This document shows positions 29,605 through 37,868 of a DNA stretch of 64,000 nucleotides, piece after piece. A model generated the notes under the pieces. That model was not told the DNA's origin. It saw only the letters and a program-made list of their open reading frames with translations, and ran no database searches. The translations under genes and the position numbers were made by a program. Positions within the stretch are counted from its first letter, which is position 1. Every line of letters starts with the position of its first letter. The stretch covers positions 663,345 through 727,344 of the forward strand of contig NZ_VSLZ01000003.1 in the NCBI RefSeq assembly GCF_010747475.1, in the 5' to 3' direction. Origin of the DNA: Halorussus sp. MSC15.2. GTDB taxonomy: Archaea; Halobacteriota; Halobacteria; Halobacteriales; Haladaptataceae.

Positions 29605-29926
29605 TTTTCTGCTGACGCCGGTTCACGAGCGAGGAGCATCGGCGACGAGCGAGTCCGGCGTCAGCGAACCGACTGCGGGAGTTGAATCCTGCGAGACGCA
29701 CGCCTGCGAAACGGAGTGAGCAGGACCGGCTCGCTCCGGTTCAAGTCCGGCCTCGGGCGTCCTTCTACTCGAACTCACACTCACAAGCAATCGGCTTACT
29801 GTGTCGTGTGTCTCCGAGTTCGAGAGACACCTATCGTGGCTCGTGAATCTGAGTAGTTCGGCCGATGCCCGTTGCGACCAGACAGTCACCCGCAAGCGAT
29901 AACTCCGAGACGGCCGTCTCTCCCGT
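29605..29926. other. Noncoding gap of 322 bases with tRNA-derived remnants
   Basis: No gene is supported. The segment 29605-29737 contains short inverted pieces (GCTGACGCCGG near its start and CCGGCGTCAGC at about 29651) and a T-arm-like stretch at about 29677. A tRNA 3' remnant follows at 29738. The remainder up to 29926 precedes a small GTG-start gene. Confidence 0.5.
29738..29778 (+). repeat. Decayed tRNA-Asp 3' end plus downstream flank, att-like remnant
   Basis: GGTTCAAGTCC followed by GGCCTCGGGCG matches the T-arm and acceptor end of tRNA-Asp with a few changes, and the next 19 bases TCCTTCTACTCGAACTCAC are identical to what follows tRNA copy 1 (28774-28792). A tRNA 3' end with matching flank is what an integrated element leaves as its far attachment site, or what tandem duplication leaves. 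Confidence 0.65.
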
Positions 29927-30106
29927 GTGGCCACGGACGAACCGAACTCCGACGAGAGCGACGAGTTCCTGCACGAGGAGTTGGTTCCGGCGCTGCTCCT
30001 CGTCGGCGTACTACTGTTTCTCGTCCCCGAGCCAGTTACCTCGACGCTCGGCGTCGTCCTCGCCGGTTTCGGCGTCGGTCTGTGGGCGTGGGACCTCCTG
30101 CGTTAG
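29927..30106 (+). CDS. Small two-segment membrane protein with GTG start
   Basis: A 59-residue frame starting at GTG 29927: an acidic head (MATDEPNSDESDEFLHEEL) followed by two hydrophobic segments (VPALLLVGVLLFLVP and TLGVVLAGFGVGLWAW). The acidic head is typical haloarchaeal coding sequence and is lost in the other frames. No known motif; function unknown. It is convergent with the crcB pair, ending 14 bases from it. Confidence 0.6.
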   Translation: MATDEPNSDESDEFLHEELVPALLLVGVLLFLVPEPVTSTLGVVLAGFGVGLWAWDLLR

Positions 30107-30120
30107 TTCGACGGCGTGGT

Positions 30121-30471
30121 TTAGTTGAACACCGTCGCCACCCAACCGCCGAGGACGACCGCGACCAGCGCGCCGACCAAGTTCACCGCCGCGTTCTCGA
30201 CTGCCTCGCGTTTCGCGCCGCCCTCGTAGAGTTCCACCGTCTCCACGGCGAAACTGGAGAACGTCGTGAACGCGCCACAGAAACCGATTCCGAATACGCT
30301 GAGCAGTGCCGTCCCGTCCGCGAGTCCGACAGTGAGCGCGCCGAGCGCGAAACTCCCGAGGACGTTCACCGCAAGCGTACTCCGAGTCCGGGGCGAGAGC
30401 ACCGACCCGACTGCGAACCGCGAGAGCGCACCGAGGACGCCGCCTACACCGACCAGCAGGGCGGTGTTCAC
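30121..30471 (-). CDS. crcB: Fluoride channel CrcB/Fluc, subunit 1
   Basis: A 116-residue four-helix membrane protein that exports fluoride as a dual-topology dimer. GFCGAFTTFSSFAVE near residue 73 is the family signature with the phenylalanine box and pore residues, and STLAVNVLGSFALG is the conserved second-helix Asn motif. It lies 16 bases downstream of a second crcB, so the two may form an antiparallel heterodimer as in other paired crcB genes. Confidence 0.93.
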   Translation of the reverse strand: MNTALLVGVGGVLGALSRFAVGSVLSPRTRSTLAVNVLGSFALGALTVGLADGTALLSVFGIGFCGAFTTFSSFAVETVELYEGGAKREAVENAAVNLVGALVAVVLGGWVATVFN

Positions 30472-30487
30472 ACGGTCACCCCCTGAG

Positions 30488-31021
30488 TCATCCCGTCACC
30501 TCCCCGACCGCGGCGCGTCCCGACACCACGGCCGCGAATCCGAGCGCGTAGTTCGCACCGACGTTGACGACCGCCCAACTCGGCGAGAGCGTCGTCGTCT
30601 GGAGCGCGAAGGTGCTGTACGTCGTGAACGACGAGAGAAACCCGGTGGCGAGGACCAGACGAGTCTCAGAACTAATTCGGCCCGCCAACGGCGACTCGGA
30701 GAGCAGAACGCCGAGCGCGAAACTTCCCGTGACGTTGACCGCGAGCGTGCCCCACGGAAAGCCACTCGGGAGCGCCGCAGCCACGGCGTGCCGGAGGACG
30801 GCCCCAGCGAACCCGCCGACTGCGACAAGTACGAGGGGTTGAAGCCGTTTCAGTGCTGGAACGTGAACCGGCGTCCCGGACTGCTCGGCTTCGACGTCCT
30901 CAGTTCCAACGTGCTCCGTTTCCGCGCTCTCGGCCGTCGAATCATCGTTCGCCGGATTAGCGTCCGCTGTCCGCGATGCTGTCTCGCTCTCGCTCGCCGA
31001 ACCTGCGTCCGTCTCCGACAT
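30488..31021 (-). CDS. crcB: Fluoride channel CrcB/Fluc, subunit 2, with long acidic N-terminus
   Basis: A 177-residue protein. Residues 1-58 are acidic and disordered (many Glu, Asp, Ser, Ala, Thr), followed by a normal CrcB core from about residue 60: GTLAVNVTGSFALG and ATGFLSSFTTYSTFALQ. CrcB proteins are usually 110-130 residues, so the head is extra. Start at 31021 (MSETDAG) is used; a longer in-frame extension upstream overlaps the ATPase gene and is unlikely. First gene of the crcB pair. Confidence 0.88.
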   Translation of the reverse strand: MSETDAGSASESETASRTADANPANDDSTAESAETEHVGTEDVEAEQSGTPVHVPALKRLQPLVLVAVGGFAGAVLRHAVAAALPSGFPWGTLAVNVTGSFALGVLLSESPLAGRISSETRLVLATGFLSSFTTYSTFALQTTTLSPSWAVVNVGANYALGFAAVVSGRAAVGEVTG

Positions 31022-31076
31022 TCGGTACTCGTCGGAGACCACCGCACCGACGAGCAAACGGTTTTCGGAGTGGGGT

Positions 31077-32138
31077 TCAGCGGTCGGTGGCGCTCGGACT
31101 CCCGCCGCCGTGTGACGTTTGGCGCTCCCTAATTCGGACCGCGTGGACGCTCTCGGTCGCGTCGTCGACGAACAGGACCTCGCCCGGAGCGCCGGGCAGA
31201 CGGTCCTCGAACGAGGAGGCGAGATAGGACGGCCGGGCCGCGGCGAGTGCGTCGAGGTCCGCCCGGGAGGTGAGTCGGTGGGCCAGCAGGAGGTCGGCCT
31301 GCGAAATCGCGACCGGCGGGAGCGCACTGGGTCGCTGTGTCGCCGCGACGAGGCTGAGACCGGGTTGGCGGCCGCGCGTGATGACTGTCCGGAGCGCCGG
31401 GGCCGCCACTCCTTCGAAGAAGGCGTGGGCCTCGTCTATCAGTAACCACGGCAGTCGAGTCGGATTCTCGGTGACGCAGTGGTCGTAGAGGTCGTTAGCG
31501 ACCGCTCGCACGACCGCGTTCGCCGGTTCGGAGTCGAGACCGGAGAGGTCCAGCACGGTTCCGGCACTCGTCCCGGCGTCCACTAGCGACGCGAGCAACT
31601 CGCTAGCGGTCAGACCGTCCGCGGCGAACACGCCCCACGACTCGGCGAGTGCGAGGTGATTGTCGGCCGCCCGGCGCGTCGCGCGGTCGGCCTTGGTGTC
31701 GGCGTCGGCGACGAACTCGCGCATCCCGGCGAGGGTCGAGCGGGCAGCGGCGGCCTGCCAGACTAACGCGCCCGCCGGAGCGTCGGCCGCGAGTCCGAGC
31801 AGGTCGCACCACGCCCGCGGCGCGAGCGCGTCGGCGGTCACGCGGGGGGCCGGGACCACCTCCGCTCCGAGGTCGGCCAGCGACCCGAAGATGCCCATCG
31901 GGTCTACGACGACCGGGGCGACCCCCTCGGCACGGGCGAGTTCCTCGGCGAGAACGCCGAGCGTGTAGGACTTGCCGTAGCCGCGCTTGCCGACGACGAG
32001 TCCTGCGTGGGGACCGTCGAGGTCGATGCGGACTCGCGCGCCGGAACTTCCGTCGCGGGCGCGGTACGCGCCGAGGTGGCCCGAGGCGGCGTCCGGGCGG
32101 TCTTCGCCCGAGTCACGGCGGCCGAGGACGTGAGGCAT
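31077..32138 (-). CDS. HerA/FtsK-like ATP-binding protein
   Basis: A 353-residue P-loop ATPase of the DUF87/HerA type. Walker A is GKRGYGKSYT at about residues 50-59, Walker B WLLIDEAHAFF, and RGRQPGLSLVAATQRPSALP is the conserved sensor/arginine region. Its short N-terminal barrel-like segment and lack of a partner NurA nuclease gene nearby suggest it is one of the stand-alone haloarchaeal members, whose role (DNA translocation or membrane-linked) is unknown. It lies 55 bases upstream of the crcB pair on the same strand. Confidence 0.82.
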   Translation of the reverse strand: MPHVLGRRDSGEDRPDAASGHLGAYRARDGSSGARVRIDLDGPHAGLVVGKRGYGKSYTLGVLAEELARAEGVAPVVVDPMGIFGSLADLGAEVVPAPRVTADALAPRAWCDLLGLAADAPAGALVWQAAAARSTLAGMREFVADADTKADRATRRAADNHLALAESWGVFAADGLTASELLASLVDAGTSAGTVLDLSGLDSEPANAVVRAVANDLYDHCVTENPTRLPWLLIDEAHAFFEGVAAPALRTVITRGRQPGLSLVAATQRPSALPPVAISQADLLLAHRLTSRADLDALAAARPSYLASSFEDRLPGAPGEVLFVDDATESVHAVRIRERQTSHGGGSPSATDR

Positions 32139-32230
32139 AGTCCGGGTTCGGCCCCCTCTCGTACTTGAACCTTCGCGAGGTCGGTCCCGTACCGCGAGGT
32201 GCGTCCATCGCTCCGGAGGACGCCCGAGGG

Positions 32231-32237
32231 TTTAAAT
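32231..32237 (+). promoter_or_regulatory. TATA box of the pilin-like/Ig-like protein gene
   Basis: GGTTTAAATCC lies 25-31 bases before the ATG at 32262, consistent with a leaderless transcript and fixing this start. Confidence 0.6.
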
Positions 32238-32261
32238 CCGAGAGGGGGACGAACCCGGACC

Positions 32262-32756
32262 ATGCCCACCAGACTCGGCTACCTCGGCCGCGCCGACTGT
32301 CCGCGTTCCGACCTCCTCGACCGATTCGGCGACGACGAGCGCGCCATCGAGGGCCTGCCCATCCGACTCGTCATCGCGCTCGTGGTCGGGGTCGCCAGTC
32401 TCGGCGTGATGATGAACATGCTCTCGGGACTGAGCGGTCTGACAGTCACGGAACTCGACGCCAAACCCTCCCCGGACGTGGTCGGTCCCGGAGAGCAAGA
32501 GATAGATGTCGCGGTGGTAGACCCCGACGGCAAGCCCGTCAGTAACGCGACAGTCGTCGTCACGGGCGGAACTGCGACCCTCGACGGCGTGGTGACTGGG
32601 ACCACCGGCGAGGACGGGGAGGTCAGTCTCACGCTCGACCCCGGACTCGCGCCGAATCAGCAGGAGGGCACGCTGGAGGTGAGTATCAAACCGCCCGCCG
32701 GGAGCGAGTACGCCGACGAACGCGAGAATACGGCGATACTGGTCATCGAGGGCTGA
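32262..32756 (+). CDS. Membrane-anchored protein with Ig-like/carboxypeptidase-regulatory-like domain (DUF7382-like)
   Basis: A 164-residue protein. Residues about 28-50 form one hydrophobic helix (LPIRLVIALVVGVASLGVMM), after a 27-residue head with DDERAIEG before it, somewhat like archaeal pilin-type starts. Residues about 60-164 form a beta-sandwich: IDVAVVDPDGKPVSNATVVVTGG then VTGTTGEDGEVSLTLDPG, the pattern of carboxypeptidase-regulatory and bacterial Ig domains. It is likely displayed outside the cell. Function unknown. Divergent from the ATPase gene. Confidence 0.75.
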   Translation: MPTRLGYLGRADCPRSDLLDRFGDDERAIEGLPIRLVIALVVGVASLGVMMNMLSGLSGLTVTELDAKPSPDVVGPGEQEIDVAVVDPDGKPVSNATVVVTGGTATLDGVVTGTTGEDGEVSLTLDPGLAPNQQEGTLEVSIKPPAGSEYADERENTAILVIEG

Positions 32757-32798
32757 CGGTGATTATCGAGAGTGACGGGCCGCGATGCGGCGCACCGC

Positions 32799-33563
32799 TC
32801 AGTCCGACAGACTCCCGTCGCCGTCCCAATCTATCCAGTCCTGCTCCCACCCGGTCCGGCGCTCGCGGGCGCGCTCGGCGCGCTCGCGGTCTTCGCGGAC
32901 GGTCCGATTGCGCTCGATGGACCCGGCCTCTTCGCCCTCCACGAGGAGCGGCGTGAACGCGACGGTGCCGAGCGGGCGGCCCTCCCGGTCGCCCACCTCG
33001 CCTCCCTCTATCACGGTCAACGACTGGTTGCCCACGCCGACGGGAATGACCAGTCGCCCGTCCGAGGCGAGTTGTTGTACGAGGGGGCGCGGCGGGTCGG
33101 CCGCCGCCGCCTCCACGAGGATACGGTCGAACTGGGCGTACTCCGGCAGGCCGTCCGCTCCGTCGCGGCAGTCCACGAAGACGCCCTCGTAACCTGCTGA
33201 CGCGAGGTTGCTCCGGGCGTCCAACACAAGTTTCCGGGTTATGTCCACCGCGTGGACGTTGCATTCGCCCACGATTTCCGCGAGGACCGCGGCGGTGTAC
33301 CCCACGCCAGCACCGACGACGAGGACCGAGTCGCCGGATTCGGCGTCGAGGGCTTCTAACAGGCGGGCCGCGGTACTCGGTGCGAGAACGCGCGTCCCCA
33401 GATGTTCGAAGGAACGGTCGGCGTAGGCCAGTCGGTCGTCCGCGACGAACTCGTGGCGGGGAACTGCTCGCATCGCGGCGCTGACGCTCTCGCTGGAGAC
33501 GACCCCTTTCGAGGGGTGTTCGAGGCTATCGACCATGTCGTCGCGCAACACCGCGAGTTCCAT
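32799..33563 (-). CDS. pcm: Protein-L-isoaspartate O-methyltransferase (divergent paralogue)
   Basis: A 254-residue SAM-dependent enzyme of the PCMT family, which starts repair of damaged aspartyl and asparaginyl residues. AMRAVPRHEFVADDR and GTRVLAPSTAARLLEAL match the family start, and motif I is VLVVGAGVGYTAAVLAE. Compared with the paralogue at 34573 it has VGAGVGY instead of IGTGCGY, FEHLGTRVLAPST in place of the NDQTISAPHM substrate loop, and a charged C-terminal tail, so its substrate range may differ. In haloarchaea two pcm genes usually stand next to each other. Confidence 0.87.
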   Translation of the reverse strand: MELAVLRDDMVDSLEHPSKGVVSSESVSAAMRAVPRHEFVADDRLAYADRSFEHLGTRVLAPSTAARLLEALDAESGDSVLVVGAGVGYTAAVLAEIVGECNVHAVDITRKLVLDARSNLASAGYEGVFVDCRDGADGLPEYAQFDRILVEAAAADPPRPLVQQLASDGRLVIPVGVGNQSLTVIEGGEVGDREGRPLGTVAFTPLLVEGEEAGSIERNRTVREDRERAERARERRTGWEQDWIDWDGDGSLSD

Positions 33564-33588
33564 ACGCCCCCGTGGCGTCGAAACGACT

Positions 33589-34548
33589 TCAATTGCCCGG
33601 CCGCCGTCCGGCGATAACCTGTAATCGGGTGCCCGGTAGGTCCCGGACTTCGGGGTCGGCGAACCCGGCCTCGCGCAACCACTCGGTGAACTGGGTCTCG
33701 GTGTAGGTGTCGCCCCCGTCGGTCTGGGCGAGCATGTGTGCGCCGAACAGCGCCGCGTCTTCGGCCCGACCCCGAACCGTGTCCGTCAGCACGACCGCAC
33801 CGCCGGGTTCGAGCGCGTCGAAGGCGTTCGCGAGGAACTGGCGGTTCTCGTCGGGACTCAGACCGTGGGCCACGCGCGAACAGAAGACGAGGTCGAAGGG
33901 ACCGTCGGGAAGTCGGTCGGTGATGTCGCCTTCGACCAATTCGATTGGTTCGTGTTCGAGGAACCGGCGGTCGATATCGACGACTTCGGGGCGGTCCGTC
34001 AGCGTCACGTCGAAGCCGCGTCGAACGAACTCCTTGGCGAAGACGCCCGGTCCGCCCCCGGCGTCCAGTACGCGCTCTGCGTCGGGATTCCGGTGGACCG
34101 CGGCCGTGACGCTCGCCCGGACCGTCGCGTCGTCCACGCTGGCCATCGCGCCAGCGAAGTTCGCGGTCCAGTCCTCGGACACCGACTCGGCGTCCGGCGG
34201 GTCGCCGGTCCGCATCGTCTCCGGAAGCCGAATCCATCGGTCCACGCAGTCGAGCGTGTGGGGGACCGAACCGATGGAGCGCACGTCCGCTTTTGCGACG
34301 AACCCGAGCGCCCGGTTCGTAATCTCGTACTGGCCCTCGCCGTGCTCGTCTCCCTCGGCGCTCGCCGTCCCTTCGACGACATCCAGATACCCCAGTTCGA
34401 CCATCGCATCGAGGACGATGCGGGCCGCGCGCTCGGTGACGCCGGTCTCGGCCGCGACTTCGGCGGGCGTCCCGGCGTCGGTCGTGACCGCGTCGAGGAC
34501 GCCCGTCTCGCGGGCGCTCCACAGGAGCAAGGCTTCGCGGTAGTCCAT
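33589..34548 (-). CDS. SAM-dependent O-methyltransferase (winged-helix plus Rossmann type)
   Basis: A 319-residue protein. Residues about 1-90 are a winged-helix dimerisation domain (AEVAAETGVTERAARIVLDAMVELGYL) and the rest a class I methyltransferase with motif I VLDAGGGPGVFAKEF, then DLVFCSRVAHGLSPDEN and EPGGAVVLTDT. The layout resembles hydroxyneurosporene/acetylserotonin O-methyltransferases. Substrate unknown. It separates two pcm genes (gaps of 25 and 24 bases), so all three are likely cotranscribed. Confidence 0.86.
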   Translation of the reverse strand: MDYREALLLWSARETGVLDAVTTDAGTPAEVAAETGVTERAARIVLDAMVELGYLDVVEGTASAEGDEHGEGQYEITNRALGFVAKADVRSIGSVPHTLDCVDRWIRLPETMRTGDPPDAESVSEDWTANFAGAMASVDDATVRASVTAAVHRNPDAERVLDAGGGPGVFAKEFVRRGFDVTLTDRPEVVDIDRRFLEHEPIELVEGDITDRLPDGPFDLVFCSRVAHGLSPDENRQFLANAFDALEPGGAVVLTDTVRGRAEDAALFGAHMLAQTDGGDTYTETQFTEWLREAGFADPEVRDLPGTRLQVIAGRRPGN

Positions 34549-34572
34549 ACCGGAGAGAGGTGCGGCCGGGGC

Positions 34573-35241
34573 TTAGTCCTCCTGCATCGGGACGAACCGC
34601 ACCCGGCCGTGGGTCTCGCGAGCGAGCGACCCGTCCGGACGCCTGCGGGCGAAGACGAGTCGCTGACTCGTCGTCCCGAGCGGCGCGAGCAGTCGGCCTT
34701 CCGGCCGGACCTGCTCGACCACCGCCTCCGGGAAGTCCGACGGCGCGGCGGTCAGATACGCGGCGTCGTAGGGCGCGTGGTCGGGCCACCCCTCGTGGCC
34801 GTCGCCCGCGCGGACGGAGACGTCGCCGTAGCCGAGTCGGTCGAGTCGCTGTCGCGCATCGCGGGCCAACGACTCGTGATACTCGACGCTGTAGACGTTC
34901 TCCGGACCGACCGCCTCGGCCGTGACCGCGGCGTGGTAGCCGCACCCGGTGCCGATTTCGAGGACCCTCTCGCCCGAATCGAGGTCGAGCAGGTCGAGCA
35001 TCACCGCCACCATGTGCGGCGCGCTGATGGTCTGGTCGTTTCCGATAGGAAGCGGTCGGTCCTCGTAGGCGCGGTCCCGGCGCGCCGGCGGGACGAACTC
35101 GTGGCGCGGGACCGCACGCAGCGCGGCGAGCGTCGATTCGTCGAGGTCCTCCCGACCGGCGAGTCGTTCGACCATCCGCTCGCGGGCGCGTTCGTAGTCG
35201 CTGGCGTCTCGTTCGCGGTCGTCTTCCCCTCCCCCGAACAT
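34573..35241 (-). CDS. pcm: Protein-L-isoaspartate O-methyltransferase
   Basis: A 222-residue PCMT close to the archaeal consensus: ALRAVPRHEFVPPARRDRAY, the substrate loop PIGNDQTISAPHMVAVM, and motif I VLEIGTGCGYHAAVTAE. It should methylate isoaspartyl residues with SAM for repair. The first 20 residues (MFGGGEDDRERDASDYERAR) are an acidic leader. It begins the pcm-OMT-pcm set and follows the zinc-finger gene by 20 bases. Confidence 0.92.
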   Translation of the reverse strand: MFGGGEDDRERDASDYERARERMVERLAGREDLDESTLAALRAVPRHEFVPPARRDRAYEDRPLPIGNDQTISAPHMVAVMLDLLDLDSGERVLEIGTGCGYHAAVTAEAVGPENVYSVEYHESLARDARQRLDRLGYGDVSVRAGDGHEGWPDHAPYDAAYLTAAPSDFPEAVVEQVRPEGRLLAPLGTTSQRLVFARRRPDGSLARETHGRVRFVPMQED

Positions 35242-35261
35242 GCTATCTCACCGGTCTGATT

Positions 35262-35915
35262 TCACCACGCCGACCACGCCGACGACGTTCGGTCGTCGCC
35301 GTAGAGTCGCTTGATGTCCTTTGCGATGGCGACGTCGCCCTCCTCGCCGAGGGGGTTGAAGTGGTAGCCCGTGGCGTCGTCTCGCAGCGCGATGGACTTG
35401 ACCTCGAACTCCTCGTCGGCGAACTCCTCGACTTCGCCGACCTCGAACTCGCGGTCACCCGGCACGTCCATCTTGACGCTCCGGGACTCGTCGCGTCGGC
35501 CGTCGTTCGGATTGATGGTGACGTTGACCCGGACGTTGTCCACGGCGCGGGTCCAGAACGTCTCGACGTCCTCCACTTTGGCCTCGTCCGTGCGCTTCTC
35601 GTCTTCCAACTGGAGGTCGGTGATTCGCACGACCATGATGGCCTCGGGCGTTTCGAGGACGAACTCCTCGCCGACCGCGACCGTCTCCTCGGGCGGGGCC
35701 TCGGCCGTGGCGGTGAACGACTCGCCGTCTTGGGACACCACGACGTCGCGCTCGACGTCCTCCTCGGTCTCTATCGTCGTCTTGTGGACGTGACTACACT
35801 CCGTACAGCGCACGGTGGACTGTCCGTTTCCTTCCTTCAGCACTTCGTGGACCGTCTCCACGTCGGGCGAACACGAGGGACAGGTCACCGCGACGCGCTC
35901 CGCAGTTTCACTCAT
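35262..35915 (-). CDS. HVO_0476-type zinc-finger protein
   Basis: A 217-residue acidic protein starting with a zinc ribbon, CPSC near residue 11 and CTEC near residue 37, as in the protein family named after Haloferax HVO_0476. The rest is beta-rich (VGEEFVLETPEAIMVVRITDLQLE, EFEVGEVEEFADEEFEVKSI) and lacks catalytic motifs. Neighbourhood with pcm genes is common in haloarchaea. Role unknown, perhaps nucleic-acid or protein binding. Confidence 0.85.
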   Translation of the reverse strand: MSETAERVAVTCPSCSPDVETVHEVLKEGNGQSTVRCTECSHVHKTTIETEEDVERDVVVSQDGESFTATAEAPPEETVAVGEEFVLETPEAIMVVRITDLQLEDEKRTDEAKVEDVETFWTRAVDNVRVNVTINPNDGRRDESRSVKMDVPGDREFEVGEVEEFADEEFEVKSIALRDDATGYHFNPLGEEGDVAIAKDIKRLYGDDRTSSAWSAW

Positions 35916-36088
35916 ATACCGTCGCCTACGTCGTCCGCGCGTAAAAGCGCGTGGAGTTTCCTGTTCGCGGTTCCGATGGAGGAATCCACGTCCGGAGACG
36001 GAAGGCTAGTACGGGACCCAGAGAGAAGAAATACGGCGACCGAAACGCTAAGACCGAACCCCTGAAGCGCGTCTCCCGGAAGCGAGCG

Positions 36089-36493
36089 TTACTGAACGTC
36101 GATGTCCGCGGAGTCCTCGGACTTGTCGAACGTGACTTCGAGGACGCCGTTGTTGTACGTGGCCGTGGCGGAGTGTTCGTCCACCTGCGCCGGCAGTCGG
36201 ACTCGTTCGTCGTACTCGCGGTGGTCGCTGGCCGCGCTGATGGTCAGTGTCTCGCCGTCGCACTTCAGGTCGATGTCGGCCTTCTCGACGCCCGGGAGGT
36301 CGGCGATAACTCGCACGACCTCGTCGGATTCGTGGATATCGACGTGCGTCTCGGTACCGAACCCGGTCTGTCCGCCGCCGTTCTCGCCGCGCTCGACGCG
36401 CATGTCGAAGTCGTCGCCCATCATCTCGTTCATCATGCGCTCAATCTCCCGAAAGAGGTCGTCGAAGGGGTCGTCGCGGTCGTCTCTTCGCAT
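36089..36493 (-). CDS. hsp20: Small heat-shock protein Hsp20/alpha-crystallin family
   Basis: A 134-residue chaperone that holds unfolded proteins. The alpha-crystallin domain runs from about residue 48 (HVDIHESDEVVRVIADLPGVEKADI) to the conserved NNGVLEVTF near the C-terminus, where the usual A-x-x-x-N-G-V-L motif is ATYNNGVLEV. The N-terminal part is Met- and Asp-rich (EIERMMNEMMGDDFDM). Start at 36493 is preferred to 36520, which would add a Cys-rich leader. A weak TATA-like GCTTTTGCC lies about 28 bases upstream. Confidence 0.92.
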   Translation of the reverse strand: MRRDDRDDPFDDLFREIERMMNEMMGDDFDMRVERGENGGGQTGFGTETHVDIHESDEVVRVIADLPGVEKADIDLKCDGETLTISAASDHREYDERVRLPAQVDEHSATATYNNGVLEVTFDKSEDSADIDVQ

Positions 36494-36594
36494 GCACGAC
36501 GATAGGATGCAAGCGGGCAAAAGCCTTTGGCACCCGGGTCTCGTTGCCGGACCTCGAATCCTCTATCTAACCGGCGCAAAAATATAAATGGTAA

Positions 36595-36633
36595 TAGGTT
36601 AAATTACATAATGGATATGAGTCCGATAACCTA
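36595..36633. promoter_or_regulatory. AT-rich inverted repeat between gap and hsp20
   Basis: TAGGTTA (36595-36601) and TAACCTA (36627-36633) are perfect inverted 7-mers 25 bases apart in an AT-rich patch (AAAAATATAAATGG just before) that stands out from its surroundings. It lies downstream of gap and 100 bases upstream of hsp20 on the minus strand. It could be a regulator site for hsp20 or part of a terminator. Confidence 0.35.
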
Positions 36634-36709
36634 CTAAACGGAGTCCATCCGGCGAATCGTCCCCGCTAACTAACTTGCATTATTTCGAACGCCGTACGAG
36701 ACGACGGCC

Positions 36710-37723
36710 TCAGATGCCCATTCCGAGCGCTTCGTTCGTCGTCTCGATGCTCTCTTCGGCGTCCGCGGCGTTCGTGACCGCGCGAATCGCGTCCACGTTC
36801 TCGGGCACCACGTCGCTCTCCTGATGGATGGCCTGAAAGAGGTAGAGGTCGTCGCCTTCCATCGTAATCGACTCACCCCAGACGCAGTTCTCCCAGATGT
36901 CGCCCCGCGGGCGACCTACGTCCTGCGCGTACTCCTTCAGTTTGCCCGCACCGTCGATGTCGAAGTGTTCGGGGATGACGAACAGGCGCGACTCGCCTTC
37001 GAGTAGGTCGCGCACCTCGTCGGCGTCGGGGTCCGATTCGAGGGTGACGTTGACGCTGTGCATGTGCATCAGCGTCGCGGGCACCTTCAGGCCGAGGGTG
37101 TCGATGTCGAGGTCCGGAAAGATGGTCTGGACGTCCGGCCCGTGGTGGGACGGGAGCGTGACCGGATTCGGCACGATGTCGTTGATGGGACCGCGGCCGG
37201 TCTGGGCCGGGTCGCCGCCGCGCCGGACCAGCGTCGTGCGGACCTTCTCGACGCCGTACTCCTCGCGGAGCGGTGCGACGAGTCGCGAGAGGCCCGTCGT
37301 GTTACACGAGACGACGCGCACGTGGTCGGCACCGTTGGCGTCCGAGAAGTTCGACCGGGCGTTGAAACTGGTGTCCACGAAGTCGGCGGACTCGCCGCCC
37401 TGATACAGCGCGGGCGTGTCGTACTCGTCGTACATCTCGCTGTTCTGCTCGCCGATGCCCGAGGGACAGGCGTCCACCACCACGTCGCTGGCCTCGACCA
37501 GTTCCTCGACCATCCCGGCGAGTTCGACCCCCGCCTCGTCGAACTGGTCCACCCGGTCCTCGACGGCCGCGTAGAGCGGGAAGCCCTTCTCGACGGCCTG
37601 TTCGGCCTCGAAGTTGGGTCGCGTCTTGGCGACGCCGACGACTTCCATGTCCGGTTGCGCGCGGACCGCGTCCGCGACTCGCTTGCCGATGGTCCCGTAT
37701 CCGTTGACTCCGACCCGTAGCAT
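36710..37723 (-). CDS. gap: Type II glyceraldehyde-3-phosphate dehydrogenase
   Basis: A 337-residue archaeal (type II) GAPDH, used mainly in gluconeogenesis. The cofactor motif is [17 protein letters not shown], and the catalytic Cys140 sits in [13 protein letters not shown]. The start at 37723 (MLRVGVNG) is the family start and follows a TATA-like box at the leaderless distance. It is divergent from the FetAB-like exporter genes. Confidence 0.96.
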   Translation of the reverse strand: MLRVGVNGYGTIGKRVADAVRAQPDMEVVGVAKTRPNFEAEQAVEKGFPLYAAVEDRVDQFDEAGVELAGMVEELVEASDVVVDACPSGIGEQNSEMYDEYDTPALYQGGESADFVDTSFNARSNFSDANGADHVRVVSCNTTGLSRLVAPLREEYGVEKVRTTLVRRGGDPAQTGRGPINDIVPNPVTLPSHHGPDVQTIFPDLDIDTLGLKVPATLMHMHSVNVTLESDPDADEVRDLLEGESRLFVIPEHFDIDGAGKLKEYAQDVGRPRGDIWENCVWGESITMEGDDLYLFQAIHQESDVVPENVDAIRAVTNAADAEESIETTNEALGMGI

Positions 37724-37750
37724 GTACGTGGGTTTCCGACGCCGACGCGC

Positions 37751-37797
37751 ATAATGGTTTCGAGCCTCCTGCGCGGGAATTAACTCCATTCCGAGTA
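37751..37797 (-). promoter_or_regulatory. gap promoter: TATA-like box and TrmB-like site
   Basis: On the minus strand CATTAT (37751-37756) is 28-33 bases upstream of the gap ATG. At 37782-37797 the plus strand reads AACT-CCATTCC-GAGTA, one base off the TACT-N7-GAGTA motif known for TrmB of Halobacterium. A site upstream of the TATA box is where that regulator activates gluconeogenic genes. The motif match is seen in sequence; the role is inferred from Halobacterium. Confidence 0.45.
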
Positions 37798-37868
37798 ATC
37801 CTCTGTCGGCGGCCGCCCCGGTGCCGGAAGGACGGGGATACAAACAATCTCGGCGACAATCTACGACC

